A stretch of DNA of 32,448 nt from Bacillota bacterium (GTDB taxonomy: Bacteria; Bacillota_I; Bacilli_A; Izemoplasmatales; UBA1188), in NCBI GenBank assembly GCA_023410715.1, contig JAEYPN010000001.1:1-32448 (forward strand), given 5' to 3'. Every line of letters begins with the position of its first letter. Position 1 is the first letter of the stretch. The notes beneath the pieces are model-generated. The model did not search any database. It was not told where the DNA came from and saw nothing but the letters and a program-made list of their open reading frames with translations. Below, piece by piece: positions 24,272 to 32,448 of this stretch. A program made the position numbers and the translations under genes.

Positions 24272-25246
24272 ATGAAAAAATCAAATGTTGACGTAAGTAT
24301 TGCTTTATCTTCAAAAAAAGAAGGTAAAAAAAGAAGACTTGAAAGTATAAAGAAAGGAATAAAACGAGATTGGCAGCTTATTCTTATTGGATTACCAGCA
24401 ATTATTATTTTATTTTTATTTTCTTACTTACCAATGACTGGTGTTCTCTATAGTTTTCAAAAAGTAGGCTTAAGAAATAGTTTTTGGGATAATAAATGGG
24501 TTGGTATTAGATGGTTTAGAGAATTCTTTTCTAGTATATATGCAGGTCGTGTTATCAAAAATACTTTGATTCTTAATTTTTGGTCTTTATTAGCGGGTAC
24601 TACTGCTGAGATTTGTTTAGCTTTAATATTCAATGAAGTAAAAAATGGTAAATTTAAACGTTTTGCTCAATCATGTACATATTTTCCTAATTTTATTTCA
24701 ACTACTGTCGTAGTTGGTATGATGGTTACTATGTTAAATCCGCAATCAGGAATTTTAAGTAAATTAATTCAAGATGTATTCGGGATGGGCGAAATTGATT
24801 TATTTGTTCAACCGAGTATGTTTAGACCACTATATATAATTTCTGGCATGTGGCAAGGTGTAGGTTGGGGTTCAATTATTTACATGGGGGCAATTACCAA
24901 TATCGATCAATCTCTTTATGAAGCAGCTTCAATTGATGGCTGTGGTCGAATTAAACGTATTTGGTATATTACTCTTCCCGGAATTAAATCAGTTATTGTA
25001 ATATGCCTAATTATGCATATTGGTTCAATGATGAATATGGGAGCATCAAAGATATTGCTTATGTATTCTTCTGCAATATATGAAACATCCGATGTTATTT
25101 CAACATTTGTTTATAGACAAGGTCTAGCATCGTTTAATTATGGTTATGGTTCAGCAATAGGTTTATTTAATTCAATAACCAATTTAATTTTGTTATTATC
25201 AGCCAATTACGCAGCAAAAAAACTTACTGGCGAATCAATGCTATAA
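24272..25246 (+). CDS. ABC sugar permease, LplB-like (CUT1)
   Basis: A 324-residue inner-membrane permease with six predicted helices after a basic cytoplasmic head (residues 1-38). The MalF-type EAA loop reads YEAASIDGCGRIKRIWYITLPG, which docks to the ATPase. It matches the LplB/YtcO-type subunits that pair with a YtcP-type partner, here the next gene. GAGGT precedes the ATG with normal spacing. It forms the channel for the lipoprotein-delivered oligosaccharide. Confidence 0.9.
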   Translation: MKKSNVDVSIALSSKKEGKKRRLESIKKGIKRDWQLILIGLPAIIILFLFSYLPMTGVLYSFQKVGLRNSFWDNKWVGIRWFREFFSSIYAGRVIKNTLILNFWSLLAGTTAEICLALIFNEVKNGKFKRFAQSCTYFPNFISTTVVVGMMVTMLNPQSGILSKLIQDVFGMGEIDLFVQPSMFRPLYIISGMWQGVGWGSIIYMGAITNIDQSLYEAASIDGCGRIKRIWYITLPGIKSVIVICLIMHIGSMMNMGASKILLMYSSAIYETSDVISTFVYRQGLASFNYGYGSAIGLFNSITNLILLLSANYAAKKLTGESML

Positions 25247-25263
25247 AATAGAGGTATGCACAT

Positions 25264-26154
25264 ATGAAGATTAAAAGTAAAGAAGATACGATAGTTAATA
25301 TAGTATCAATAGCATTAACAACTATTTTTGCCATCATTTGTCTATATCCCATCATTTATTGCTTGAGTATGTCATTTAGTAGTGATGATGCAATAGTAAA
25401 AGGAACCGTTTGGCTTCTTCCTAGAGGTATTAATTTTGAATCATATAAATTATTATTCTCTGATAAAATGTTTTGGAGATCATTATTCAACTCAGTTATG
25501 TATACAGTCTTAGGAACTATTCTAAGTTTGTTTGGAAATCTAACTCTTGGTTATGTCCTTTCTAGGCCAAAATTTATTTTTAAAAAAGCTTTGAATATTT
25601 ATATTCTTATTCCGATGTTATTTAGCGGTGGACTTATTCCAACTTTCTTAATTATTAAGTCTTTAGGTTTATATAATACGATTTGGGCTATTATTTTGCC
25701 AGGATCAGTTGGAATCTGGAATTGTATTTTAGTTAAGACTTTCTTTAAAACGACTATTTCAGACGGCGTAATTGAAGCTGCCTATATGGATGGGGCTAAT
25801 CATTTTCAGATTTTAGGATATATAGTTTTACCATTATCAAAAACGATAATTGCCATTATAGGTCTATTTACAGCCGTAGGAATATGGAATGATTATTTTA
25901 ATGCATTAATCTATATAACTGACAAGCAGTTATATCCCCTTCAGTTATATCTAAAAGATATTTTATCAGCGCAAACAAATATGGCAAACATATCAGGAAT
26001 TTTAAACTCTAGTGATTACGTAAAAAATTTAGTAAATAGTCAACGTATTAAATATGTACTTATTATTGTATCAACTGTTCCAATAGCACTTGTTTACCCA
26101 TTTGTACAAAAATATTTTGTTAAAGGTATTATGCTCGGTTCAATAAAAGAATAA
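25264..26154 (+). CDS. ABC sugar permease, YtcP-like (CUT1, MalG-type)
   Basis: A 296-residue permease with six helices. The EAA loop EAAYMDGANHFQILGYIVLP has the conserved E-A-A-x-x-D-G and L-P positions. The C terminus ending QKYFVKGIMLGSIKE is typical of the YtcP group, which ends in a K-G-x-x-x-G-S-x-K-G-like tail. It starts 17 bp after the LplB-like gene and precedes the GH76-like lipoprotein by 17 bp, so transport and extracellular hydrolysis are co-transcribed. Confidence 0.9.
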   Translation: MKIKSKEDTIVNIVSIALTTIFAIICLYPIIYCLSMSFSSDDAIVKGTVWLLPRGINFESYKLLFSDKMFWRSLFNSVMYTVLGTILSLFGNLTLGYVLSRPKFIFKKALNIYILIPMLFSGGLIPTFLIIKSLGLYNTIWAIILPGSVGIWNCILVKTFFKTTISDGVIEAAYMDGANHFQILGYIVLPLSKTIIAIIGLFTAVGIWNDYFNALIYITDKQLYPLQLYLKDILSAQTNMANISGILNSSDYVKNLVNSQRIKYVLIIVSTVPIALVYPFVQKYFVKGIMLGSIKE

Positions 26155-26171
26155 CTTAAAGGAGCTAATTT

Positions 26172-27419
26172 ATGACAATAAAACGAACAGTAACTTTTTT
26201 ATCATTAATTTTATTAGTAAGTGTATTTTCTGGATGTAAAAGAAAACCATTAGATACAAGTAATGTTCCTAAATCCGTCGAAGAAATTTATAAAAAATAT
26301 GAGAATACTGATTTTTTATATCTTATGCTGGCTAAAAGATCGGTTAATGATAATTTAAATCATTTTTGGGAAGGTGACAGTAAAACTGGTTTTATGCTTC
26401 CAACTCATAGTGGTTATAAATTAAGTAGTAAGGATCAATTAGGACCAATATGGGAAACAGCGATGGTTTTATATGGCGTATATGATTTATGGGTTGTGAC
26501 TAAAGAAGATCAATATAAATCATATTTAGTAGCACAAGCAAATTATTATAAGAATATATGTAAAGATGATCCAAAAATGTTAGAAGATCCAGTTGGTTGG
26601 CCTGGCCCAGCTACTGATGATTGTGCTTGGGCTGCAATGTTGTTTTTAAGTTTTTATGAAGTTACAAATGATTCATGGTTCACAGATCGAGTTATTAATT
26701 TGTTAGATAATTGTGTTGATCGATGGTATGATGAAAATCTTGGAGCCATGTATTACAAAGATAATGTTGATTATATGTCTTTATATGAAACAGGAATGAC
26801 CTTATCATGGCTTAGACTATATGAAATTACAAATGAAACAAGATTTTATGATTTAGCTTTACGATCATATAATGGTCTGCATAAAGCATTATATTCTCAA
26901 AAAAACGGATTATATTATTGTGAAGCTAATTTATATTGGCCACTTGGTGATATGAAGAGTATTGCTGAAGGTGGAAGTACAAGTTTTATTGCTGGTAATA
27001 TGGCAATGGCTACTATTGCAGCAAAATTATATAAATTAACGGGAAACCAAGATTATTTAGATAGAGTTCACGAAATTAATGCAGGATTATTAAAACGATA
27101 TTATAAAGATGGTTATTTACTTGCTGATCGGGATGCATGGACTAATGGAACTTTTGCTTCATATTATGCTGGAAATGTTTTATGTCTTCCAGGAACCGAA
27201 GAGATGCAAAAAGCATTGCTTGAGAATGCTAATTCTATTATGAAAAAAGCTAGAACAAAAGATGGATACTATGATGGGTCCTGGGGTGGGCCTGCTGGAA
27301 AATCAGTTTGGTCATATAAAAATTCTCTTCCAGAACAAATAATGACTTCAGGAAGCACAGTAAGCATGATTACCGCAGCAGCTATTTTAGAAGCTAAAAT
27401 AACTGACTTTGTAAGATAA
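26172..27419 (+). CDS. GH76-like secreted lipoprotein (putative alpha-1,6-mannanase)
   Basis: A 415-residue lipoprotein with lipobox VFSGC (Cys22). The mature part looks like an (alpha/alpha)6 barrel. It has repeated helical hairpins of the form xYEVTNDSWFxDRV, YEITNETRFYDLA and KLYKLTGNQDYLDRV. An acidic pair, Asp149-Asp150 in ATDDCAW, is placed as in the catalytic Asp-Asp of GH76 alpha-1,6-mannanases. The match is partial: the usual aromatic after the acidic pair is replaced, and I saw no other diagnostic residue, so another (alpha/alpha)6 glycosidase family is possible. The GH38, ManA and importer context favours mannan-type substrate cleavage at the cell surface. AAAGGAG precedes the ATG. 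Confidence 0.68.
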   Translation: MTIKRTVTFLSLILLVSVFSGCKRKPLDTSNVPKSVEEIYKKYENTDFLYLMLAKRSVNDNLNHFWEGDSKTGFMLPTHSGYKLSSKDQLGPIWETAMVLYGVYDLWVVTKEDQYKSYLVAQANYYKNICKDDPKMLEDPVGWPGPATDDCAWAAMLFLSFYEVTNDSWFTDRVINLLDNCVDRWYDENLGAMYYKDNVDYMSLYETGMTLSWLRLYEITNETRFYDLALRSYNGLHKALYSQKNGLYYCEANLYWPLGDMKSIAEGGSTSFIAGNMAMATIAAKLYKLTGNQDYLDRVHEINAGLLKRYYKDGYLLADRDAWTNGTFASYYAGNVLCLPGTEEMQKALLENANSIMKKARTKDGYYDGSWGGPAGKSVWSYKNSLPEQIMTSGSTVSMITAAAILEAKITDFVR

Positions 27420-27430
27420 GGATGTTAATA

Positions 27431-29632
27431 ATGAAATATAAAAAAATATTGATTAGTATATGCACGTTAATGCTTGTTGTATTATTATTTGCTTGTGAAA
27501 ATAATAAAACTACAACAATAACAACAGCATCTTTTACTCCAAATGATTTTGAGTGGTTAAGCGATTCTAAGGATTTTAAAGGCTGGACTGTGACTGAAGA
27601 TGGCAAAACAATTAAAGCTGCTTCTAGTAGAGTTAACAATCGTATTTGGAAGCCAGTAATTGAAAATCAAAAAAGTTTTACTGTATCTTTAAATATTATT
27701 GTTGGTAAACAATCATCAGCATATATCAAAGTATTGGGCCGAATAATAGAACTTGATGCAAGAAATGGTAATGGCAATCAAGTTTATGTAAAGGGCTTAG
27801 GAAATGAAGATTGGCTAAATGCAACAAGTGGAGAATGCAGTATCACTATAACAAGAAAAAATAATGGTGATATTAATATTTCAGTTAAGGGCAAAGACAA
27901 TGAAACTATAAAAAACGGCAAAACAGGGGCCTTTTCAGATACTGAAAATTTAGAAATAGGACTTTATGCAGGTACAGCAGAGTTTAAAAATTTAAGTATT
28001 GTAAATGACTTACTGGATATTAATGAATATGGCTGGGCTAGTGACTCTAATGATTTCACTGGTTGGACTTCAATAAGTAAAAATGGATTTAGCGTTAGCA
28101 AAAATAATGCTGTTAACCATCGTGTTTGGAAACCATTAATTACAAATAAAAGTGACTTTACTATTTCTCTTGACATTAATGTTGGTTTAAATTCGTCAGT
28201 TTACGTGAAAGTCTTTGGTATAACTATAGAACTTGATGCAAGACATGGTAATGGAAATCAGGTATACGTTAAAGGTATAACAAATGAAGATTGGCTTACT
28301 GCAACAGATAGAAAATGTACTATTACTATTACAAGAACAAATAGTGGTAATCTTAACTTTGCGATTAAAGGTGAAGGTAATGACGCTATAAAAACTTATG
28401 AAGTAAGTAAAAAAGAAGATAGTGAAAATTTAGAAATTGGACTTTATGAAGGTACGGCGTCTTTTGATAAAATATTATATTTAGGAATAGTAGAAATGAT
28501 AATTCAAAACAATGAAAGTACAAAAAAAATGTACAGTGAGCTAGCTAAATTAGCAGTAACTGATAATATTAAAAATTGGTGGTATGGTGATAGTACTACT
28601 GGTTATATTCATCCAACTCATAGCGGATATAAATTAGACGCAAATGAAAGCGCTCCAATATGGGAAGGCGCCATGGTCTTATACAATATTTATGATTTGT
28701 ATGTTCTTACTCAAAGTGATTATTATAAAAATTATTTAGTAGCTGAAGCGGCATATTACAAAAATAAATATGAAGGATTTGCCAGTGCTTTAGAAAACCC
28801 TGCAGGTAGACCTGGACCAGCTTCTGATGATTGTGCTTGGGCAGCCATGTTATATTTAATTTTTTACGAAGTTACAAATGATGAGTGGTTTATCAAAAGA
28901 TGTGCAAATCTATGCATAAATACTCAAAATCGCTGGTATGACGAAGAACTTGGGGGAATTAAATATAGTGATACTAATGATTCAATGTCACTTTATGAAA
29001 CAGGTCTAACCTTATCATGGATTCGACTTTATGAAATAACAAAAGAAAAGAAATATTATAATTATGCTTTAGCATCATATAATAGACTTCATGAAAAACT
29101 TTATTATGATGATGGTTTATATTATTGTGAAGTAAATAAAGATGGACCTCGTGGTGGAGTATTCCATATTAATGAGGCAGGAAGTAGTTCTTTTTTAGCT
29201 GGTAATATGGCTATGGCAACAATAGCTGCTAAGCTCTATAAAATAACAAATGATAATAAATACCTTGAAAGAGTATACGAGACTAATGCAGGAATACTTA
29301 AATGGTATAACGTAGGTGGAGTTCTACTAAATGATCGTGATGCTTGGACTGAAGGATCATATGCTTCATACTATGCTAGCAATGTATTAACATTAGATAA
29401 TACTGAAGAAATAAGGGAATTATTTATGAATACAGCATTATCGATAATGACAAATGCCAGAACAGACGATGGTCGTTATGGTGGCACATGGCAAGGACCA
29501 GCCGAAGGTAGTGGTTCTAGATGGTATAGTGGAGGAAGTGTTCCTCAACAAATTATGACTTCAGGAAGTTCTGTAGCTTTTGTTACCGCAGCAGCAATAC
29601 TTGAAGCTGAAATTAAGGATTTTACTAGATAA
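27431..29632 (+). CDS. GH76-like lipoprotein with two N-terminal lectin-like domains
   Basis: A 733-residue lipoprotein, a fusion paralogue of the preceding gene. Lipobox LLFAC places the Cys at residue 22 (start at 27431). Two tandem beta-sandwich-like domains of about 155 residues follow (about 40-190 and 200-350). Each starts W-x-S-D-S-x-D-F-x-G-W and contains ELDAR(N/H)GNGNQVYVKG then an ITITR strand. The GH76-like domain covers about 360-733, with the acidic pair at residues 466-467 in ASDDCAW. The lectin-like domains recur in the next protein and probably bind the glycan. The ATG at 27431 is chosen because AAGG (27418-27421) abuts the upstream ATG at 27422 but is 9 nt from this one. Confidence 0.72.
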   Translation: MKYKKILISICTLMLVVLLFACENNKTTTITTASFTPNDFEWLSDSKDFKGWTVTEDGKTIKAASSRVNNRIWKPVIENQKSFTVSLNIIVGKQSSAYIKVLGRIIELDARNGNGNQVYVKGLGNEDWLNATSGECSITITRKNNGDINISVKGKDNETIKNGKTGAFSDTENLEIGLYAGTAEFKNLSIVNDLLDINEYGWASDSNDFTGWTSISKNGFSVSKNNAVNHRVWKPLITNKSDFTISLDINVGLNSSVYVKVFGITIELDARHGNGNQVYVKGITNEDWLTATDRKCTITITRTNSGNLNFAIKGEGNDAIKTYEVSKKEDSENLEIGLYEGTASFDKILYLGIVEMIIQNNESTKKMYSELAKLAVTDNIKNWWYGDSTTGYIHPTHSGYKLDANESAPIWEGAMVLYNIYDLYVLTQSDYYKNYLVAEAAYYKNKYEGFASALENPAGRPGPASDDCAWAAMLYLIFYEVTNDEWFIKRCANLCINTQNRWYDEELGGIKYSDTNDSMSLYETGLTLSWIRLYEITKEKKYYNYALASYNRLHEKLYYDDGLYYCEVNKDGPRGGVFHINEAGSSSFLAGNMAMATIAAKLYKITNDNKYLERVYETNAGILKWYNVGGVLLNDRDAWTEGSYASYYASNVLTLDNTEEIRELFMNTALSIMTNARTDDGRYGGTWQGPAEGSGSRWYSGGSVPQQIMTSGSSVAFVTAAAILEAEIKDFTR

Positions 29633-29670
29633 AAATATATAATAGTGAAAGAAGTTAAAGGAGAAAAAGT

Positions 29671-31998
29671 ATGAAAAAAGCATTTATTTTCACTCTAGTT
29701 TTATTGTTGGCAATTTTTATTCCCATTAAAGCATTAGCGATATCTTCATTTGAAGATAAGGGCTGGTACACTGATGACAATGATTTTAGTGGATGGGAAT
29801 TAGTAGGAGAAGGTATCAGCGCAACAAATGTTGGCGGAAAACGTGTTTGGAAAGAATTAACAAATACAAACGACTTTACTGCAACATATGTTATCGAGAT
29901 TAATCCATCTTCTCGTATTTGGGTAAAAGTTTCAGGAAATGAATTCGAAATTAACCCACAAGGCGGAAACGGTAATCAAGTTTTCTTAAAGTATTTTAAT
30001 GGAACAGACTGGGAAAGCAAAGATTGGTTAGCCGCTCAAGAATGTAAGCTAATTATTACAGTTGCTCGTGTTGCAGGTGGAGAATTAACATATACATTTA
30101 AAGGCGAAGGCAATGATACACCATTTGTTTTAACATTAGCTGCTAAAGAAAGCGATGCCAAAGGCGTTGAATTCAAAGTTGACGGAACTGCTAAGTGTAC
30201 AAGCTTAACATTGGATTGTAAAGTTACATTCCAAGAAAAAGGTTGGAACACAGATGACGATGATTTTACAGGTTTTGAATTAGTAGGAGAAGGTATCAGC
30301 GCAACAAGTGTTGGTGGAAAACGTGTTTGGAAAGAATTAACAAACACAAACGATTTTACCGCAACATATGTTATCGAGATTAATCCATCTTCTCGTATTT
30401 GGGTAAAAGTTTTAGGAAATGAATTTGAAATTAACCCACAAGGTGGAAATGGTAATCAAGTTTTCTTAAAGTATTTTAATGGAACAGACTGGGAAGGCAA
30501 AGATTGGTTAGCTGCTCAAGAATGTAAATTAACTATCACCGTTGTTCGTGTTGAAGGCGGAGAAGTAACATATATATTTGAAGGCGTTGGCAATGATACA
30601 CCAATAATTTTAACATTAGTTGCTAAAGAAAGCGATGCTAAAGGCGTTGAATTCAAGGTTGATGGAACTGCTAAGTGTACAAGCTTAACATTGGATTGTG
30701 CTGAATCTGAAGATCCAGTAGAACCTGAAAATCCTGAAGATCCAGATAGAGAAAAAACACCACTTGAAGAAGCTGGATGGGCTAACTGTGACAAAGGATA
30801 TGATTTTACCGGATGGTCAATTGATGAAAATGGTAATATCTCAGGAATAAATGGTGCTATTTATCGTATTAAAAAAGAACTTATAACAAATCAAAATGAT
30901 TTTACGATTACAGCAAAATATCAAATGGATGATGAGTCTTCATTATTCTTTAAAGTTATATCAGTAGAATTTGAATTAGATGCAAGACATTCAAGTACTG
31001 AACAAGTATATGTAAAAGGTATTCCTAATGGTGACTGGCTAAATGCTCAAGGCTTTGCGGGAACAATTACTATTACACGTGTAGCTGGTGGAGACATTAC
31101 ATTTACCGTAACTGGTAATGGAAATGAAACAATTTTATCAGGTTCTAGACCAGCTTCTAAAGCTAGTACATTCTTAGAACTTGGTTTCTATGCTGGAAAA
31201 GGAACAATATCTGACTTAGTAGTTATATCTGAAGGTGGAACAGTAAATCCTGAAGATCCTGAAAATCCAGTTAATCCAGAAGAATCACCTCTTGCAAAAG
31301 ATGGTTGGAGTGTAGAAGCTGAAGGCGATGCAGAACTAGTTGAAGGTGATTTCTCAGGTTGGGAATTAATCGATGGTAAATTAAATTCATTCAAAGGAAA
31401 ATGGATGGATATGGAAAATATCATTATATCTAAAAAATTGTTAACAGATGTTAATAACTTCTCATTACAATTTATTTTAGATACTGACTTCTTCTCTTCT
31501 CCATGTATTGAAATACTTGGAATACGTCTAGAATTAGACGGAAACCATGGTGATGGTAATCAAGTATTTGTTAAGAAAGATACAGTTGGTGCCGGTGGTG
31601 AGGATAGTTGGTTCTATTGTAAAGATGATATAATCTATGTTAACATATCTCGTACAAATGGCGGAAAATTACAAGTAACATTATGGGGCGAAGGAAATGT
31701 TACTCCACTTGAAATGGCTTTCGATGTTACTGAAGAGACTGATATTGTAAAATTTATCGTATTCCGTGGCGAAGCTTCAATCTTAAATTTAAATGTTGGA
31801 GCTGCAGATAAAGAACATATTAAACCTGACTTATCTGGTATAGAACCAGTAGATCCAGTAGATCCTGAAGATCCAGCTGATACAGAAAAACCAGAAAGCA
31901 ATAATTTAGTTATTATAATTTCATCGATAGTTGTTGCAGTATTAGCTATAGTTTTCGTTGTTTTCTTTGTTATAAGAAGAAAGAAAGTAACTAGATAA
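29671..31998 (+). CDS. membrane-anchored surface protein with four lectin-like domains
   Basis: A 775-residue surface protein with a Sec signal peptide (cleavage near ALA, residue 23), no lipobox. Four lectin-like domains lie at about 27-183, 187-343, 365-520 and 540-710, each with the D-F-x-G-W start and a G-N-Q-V-F/Y-x-K-type strand (EQVYVKG in the third). Domains 1 and 2 are nearly identical. Acidic Pro-rich spacers (PEDPENPVNPEE-type) separate domains 2-3, 3-4 and the anchor. The C terminus is one transmembrane helix (about 745-768) and RRKKVTR, with no LPXTG. There is no catalytic domain, so it probably tethers polysaccharide at the cell surface for the GH76-like lipoproteins. It is the last gene of the operon, with AAAGGAG before the ATG and a terminator after. 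Confidence 0.75.
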   Translation: MKKAFIFTLVLLLAIFIPIKALAISSFEDKGWYTDDNDFSGWELVGEGISATNVGGKRVWKELTNTNDFTATYVIEINPSSRIWVKVSGNEFEINPQGGNGNQVFLKYFNGTDWESKDWLAAQECKLIITVARVAGGELTYTFKGEGNDTPFVLTLAAKESDAKGVEFKVDGTAKCTSLTLDCKVTFQEKGWNTDDDDFTGFELVGEGISATSVGGKRVWKELTNTNDFTATYVIEINPSSRIWVKVLGNEFEINPQGGNGNQVFLKYFNGTDWEGKDWLAAQECKLTITVVRVEGGEVTYIFEGVGNDTPIILTLVAKESDAKGVEFKVDGTAKCTSLTLDCAESEDPVEPENPEDPDREKTPLEEAGWANCDKGYDFTGWSIDENGNISGINGAIYRIKKELITNQNDFTITAKYQMDDESSLFFKVISVEFELDARHSSTEQVYVKGIPNGDWLNAQGFAGTITITRVAGGDITFTVTGNGNETILSGSRPASKASTFLELGFYAGKGTISDLVVISEGGTVNPEDPENPVNPEESPLAKDGWSVEAEGDAELVEGDFSGWELIDGKLNSFKGKWMDMENIIISKKLLTDVNNFSLQFILDTDFFSSPCIEILGIRLELDGNHGDGNQVFVKKDTVGAGGEDSWFYCKDDIIYVNISRTNGGKLQVTLWGEGNVTPLEMAFDVTEETDIVKFIVFRGEASILNLNVGAADKEHIKPDLSGIEPVDPVDPEDPADTEKPESNNLVIIISSIVVAVLAIVFVVFFVIRRKKVTR
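29741..30700 (+). repeat. tandem duplication of a 480-bp domain unit
   Basis: Two in-frame 480-bp (160-codon) units, about 29741-30220 and 30221-30700, are nearly identical at DNA level, including long exact stretches such as those around 29895-29933 and 30375-30413. The duplication is recent and would be prone to recombination, giving copy-number variants. Domains 3 and 4 are far more diverged. Confidence 0.85.
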
Positions 31999-32014
31999 AC
32001 TTTTATAAAAGAAG

Positions 32015-32045
32015 AATGAGGTAAAGAAATTTATCTCATTTTTTT
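32015..32045 (+). terminator. rho-independent terminator of the importer/glycanase operon
   Basis: An 11-bp stem (32015-32025 with 32030-32040, one G-U pair) has a GAAA tetraloop and is followed by T5. Confidence 0.8.
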
Positions 32046-32291
32046 GTACCAAGTTTGTCTCTTTTTACTAAATAAATAAAGCTTTACTGTTATTAAAAAT
32101 TAATTAGAAATTAAGTTAAACTTTGTAATAATATGCTATCATAAGAAAACAAGTAATAATCTAGTTGCCTTTTATATAATTCTCTTTATGTTTTAATATT
32201 TAATTAAAAATAAAAATTTTAATTATTTAAAGAGATTGTATAATATTTTGTGGACTTTCAAAATTGAATAATTTAAATTTGGTATAAAAAA

Positions 32292-32448
32292 GGGAAAACC
32301 TTAGTGTTATAATAAGTCTACCACAACATCTCAAACACAGGAGGTTTTCCCATGAATGATTTTACCACAAAAATTATAAGTTGTCTCGCAAAAGGTGAAA
32401 AAATTGATGAAACTATTAAAGAATTAATTAGATCAGAGGTTGAAAGAG
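32292..32448 (+). mobile_element. left part of a probable insertion sequence, cut by the window end
   Basis: A 10-bp perfect inverted repeat (32292-32301 and 32342-32351) brackets a -10-like TATAAT (32308-32313) and ends at the transposase start codon. The layout matches insertion sequences that bury the transposase ribosome binding site in a stem when transcribed from outside. The true end of the element and its family cannot be fixed from this window. Confidence 0.5.
32352..32448 (+). CDS. probable transposase, N-terminal fragment (runs off window)
   Basis: Only 32 codons are visible, starting MNDFTTKIISCLAKGEK and continuing with an acidic, helical stretch. AGGAGG (32339-32344) is 7 nt from the ATG. 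The sequence and the inverted repeat around its leader suggest a transposase, possibly IS256/Mutator type, but the fragment is too short for a firm family call. Confidence 0.45.
   Translation, partial: MNDFTTKIISCLAKGEKIDETIKELIRSEVER

Noticed and set aside
30036..30794. Long minus-strand open frames inside the lectin gene
   Set aside because: They repeat with the 480-bp duplication, have Ser/Pro-rich composition complementary to the real frame, and lack ribosome binding sites. The plus-strand gene has a signal peptide, domains and operon context.

Overview
The window is AT-rich DNA from a low-GC Gram-positive or wall-less relative (Bacillota/Mollicutes-like). Shine-Dalgarno sites are strong (AGGAGG/AAAGGAG) and sigma-A-type promoters are easy to see. 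TGA acts as a stop (it closes the glycyl radical enzyme gene at 15558) and I saw none read through as Trp, so the Mycoplasma/Spiroplasma code is not in use. A Sec-exported surface protein ends in a transmembrane helix plus a basic tail with no LPXTG motif, and there are many lipoproteins. Both would suit an Acholeplasma/Anaeroplasma/Izemoplasma-type lineage, but this is an inference. The glycyl radical enzyme implies anaerobic metabolism.

Left part (1-11,100) is loosely packed accessory DNA. It holds a cluster of terminators, an ArsB/NhaD-type (IT superfamily) permease, a Gly/Phe-rich repeat protein, a PadR - DUF1700 - DUF4097 operon, a YwaF/TIGR02206 membrane protein, a VOC protein, an orphan lipoprotein and a GNAT acetyltransferase. 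Decaying genes lie between them: a NUDIX-like remnant with a zinc ribbon, a VOC/PhnB-like gene split by a one-base shift in a T7 run, a possible four-stop pseudogene, and an insertion-sequence 5' end. Intergenic gaps are long.

Right part (11,166-31,998) is a coherent carbohydrate locus that looks directed at alpha-mannose polymers. A type I mannose-6-phosphate isomerase (minus) diverges from a plus-strand operon encoding a glycyl radical enzyme activase, a glycyl radical enzyme, a sedoheptulokinase-like FGGY kinase and a LacX-type aldose 1-epimerase. A convergent cytoplasmic GH38 alpha-mannosidase follows (minus). From the other side of its promoter region runs a long plus operon: a GntR-LacI type repressor, an LplA/YtcQ-like solute-binding lipoprotein, two permeases (LplB- and YtcP-like), two GH76-like secreted lipoproteins (the second carrying two lectin-like domains), and a membrane-anchored protein with four lectin-like domains. 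A perfect 16-bp palindrome sits between the divergent GH38 and regulator promoters. Proposed flow: surface lectins hold the glycan, GH76-like lipoproteins cut it, the ABC importer takes up oligosaccharides, GH38 releases mannose in the cytoplasm, and ManA feeds mannose-6-P to fructose-6-P. The radical enzyme/kinase pair would handle a second, unidentified sugar derivative. The importer operon has no ATPase gene here.

The window ends inside the start of a probable transposase gene whose ribosome binding site lies in one arm of an inverted repeat. The most interesting parts are the divergent radical-enzyme cassette, the lectin/GH76 architecture, and a hairpin between Shine-Dalgarno and AUG that seems to loop out intervening RNA in front of the solute-binding protein gene.
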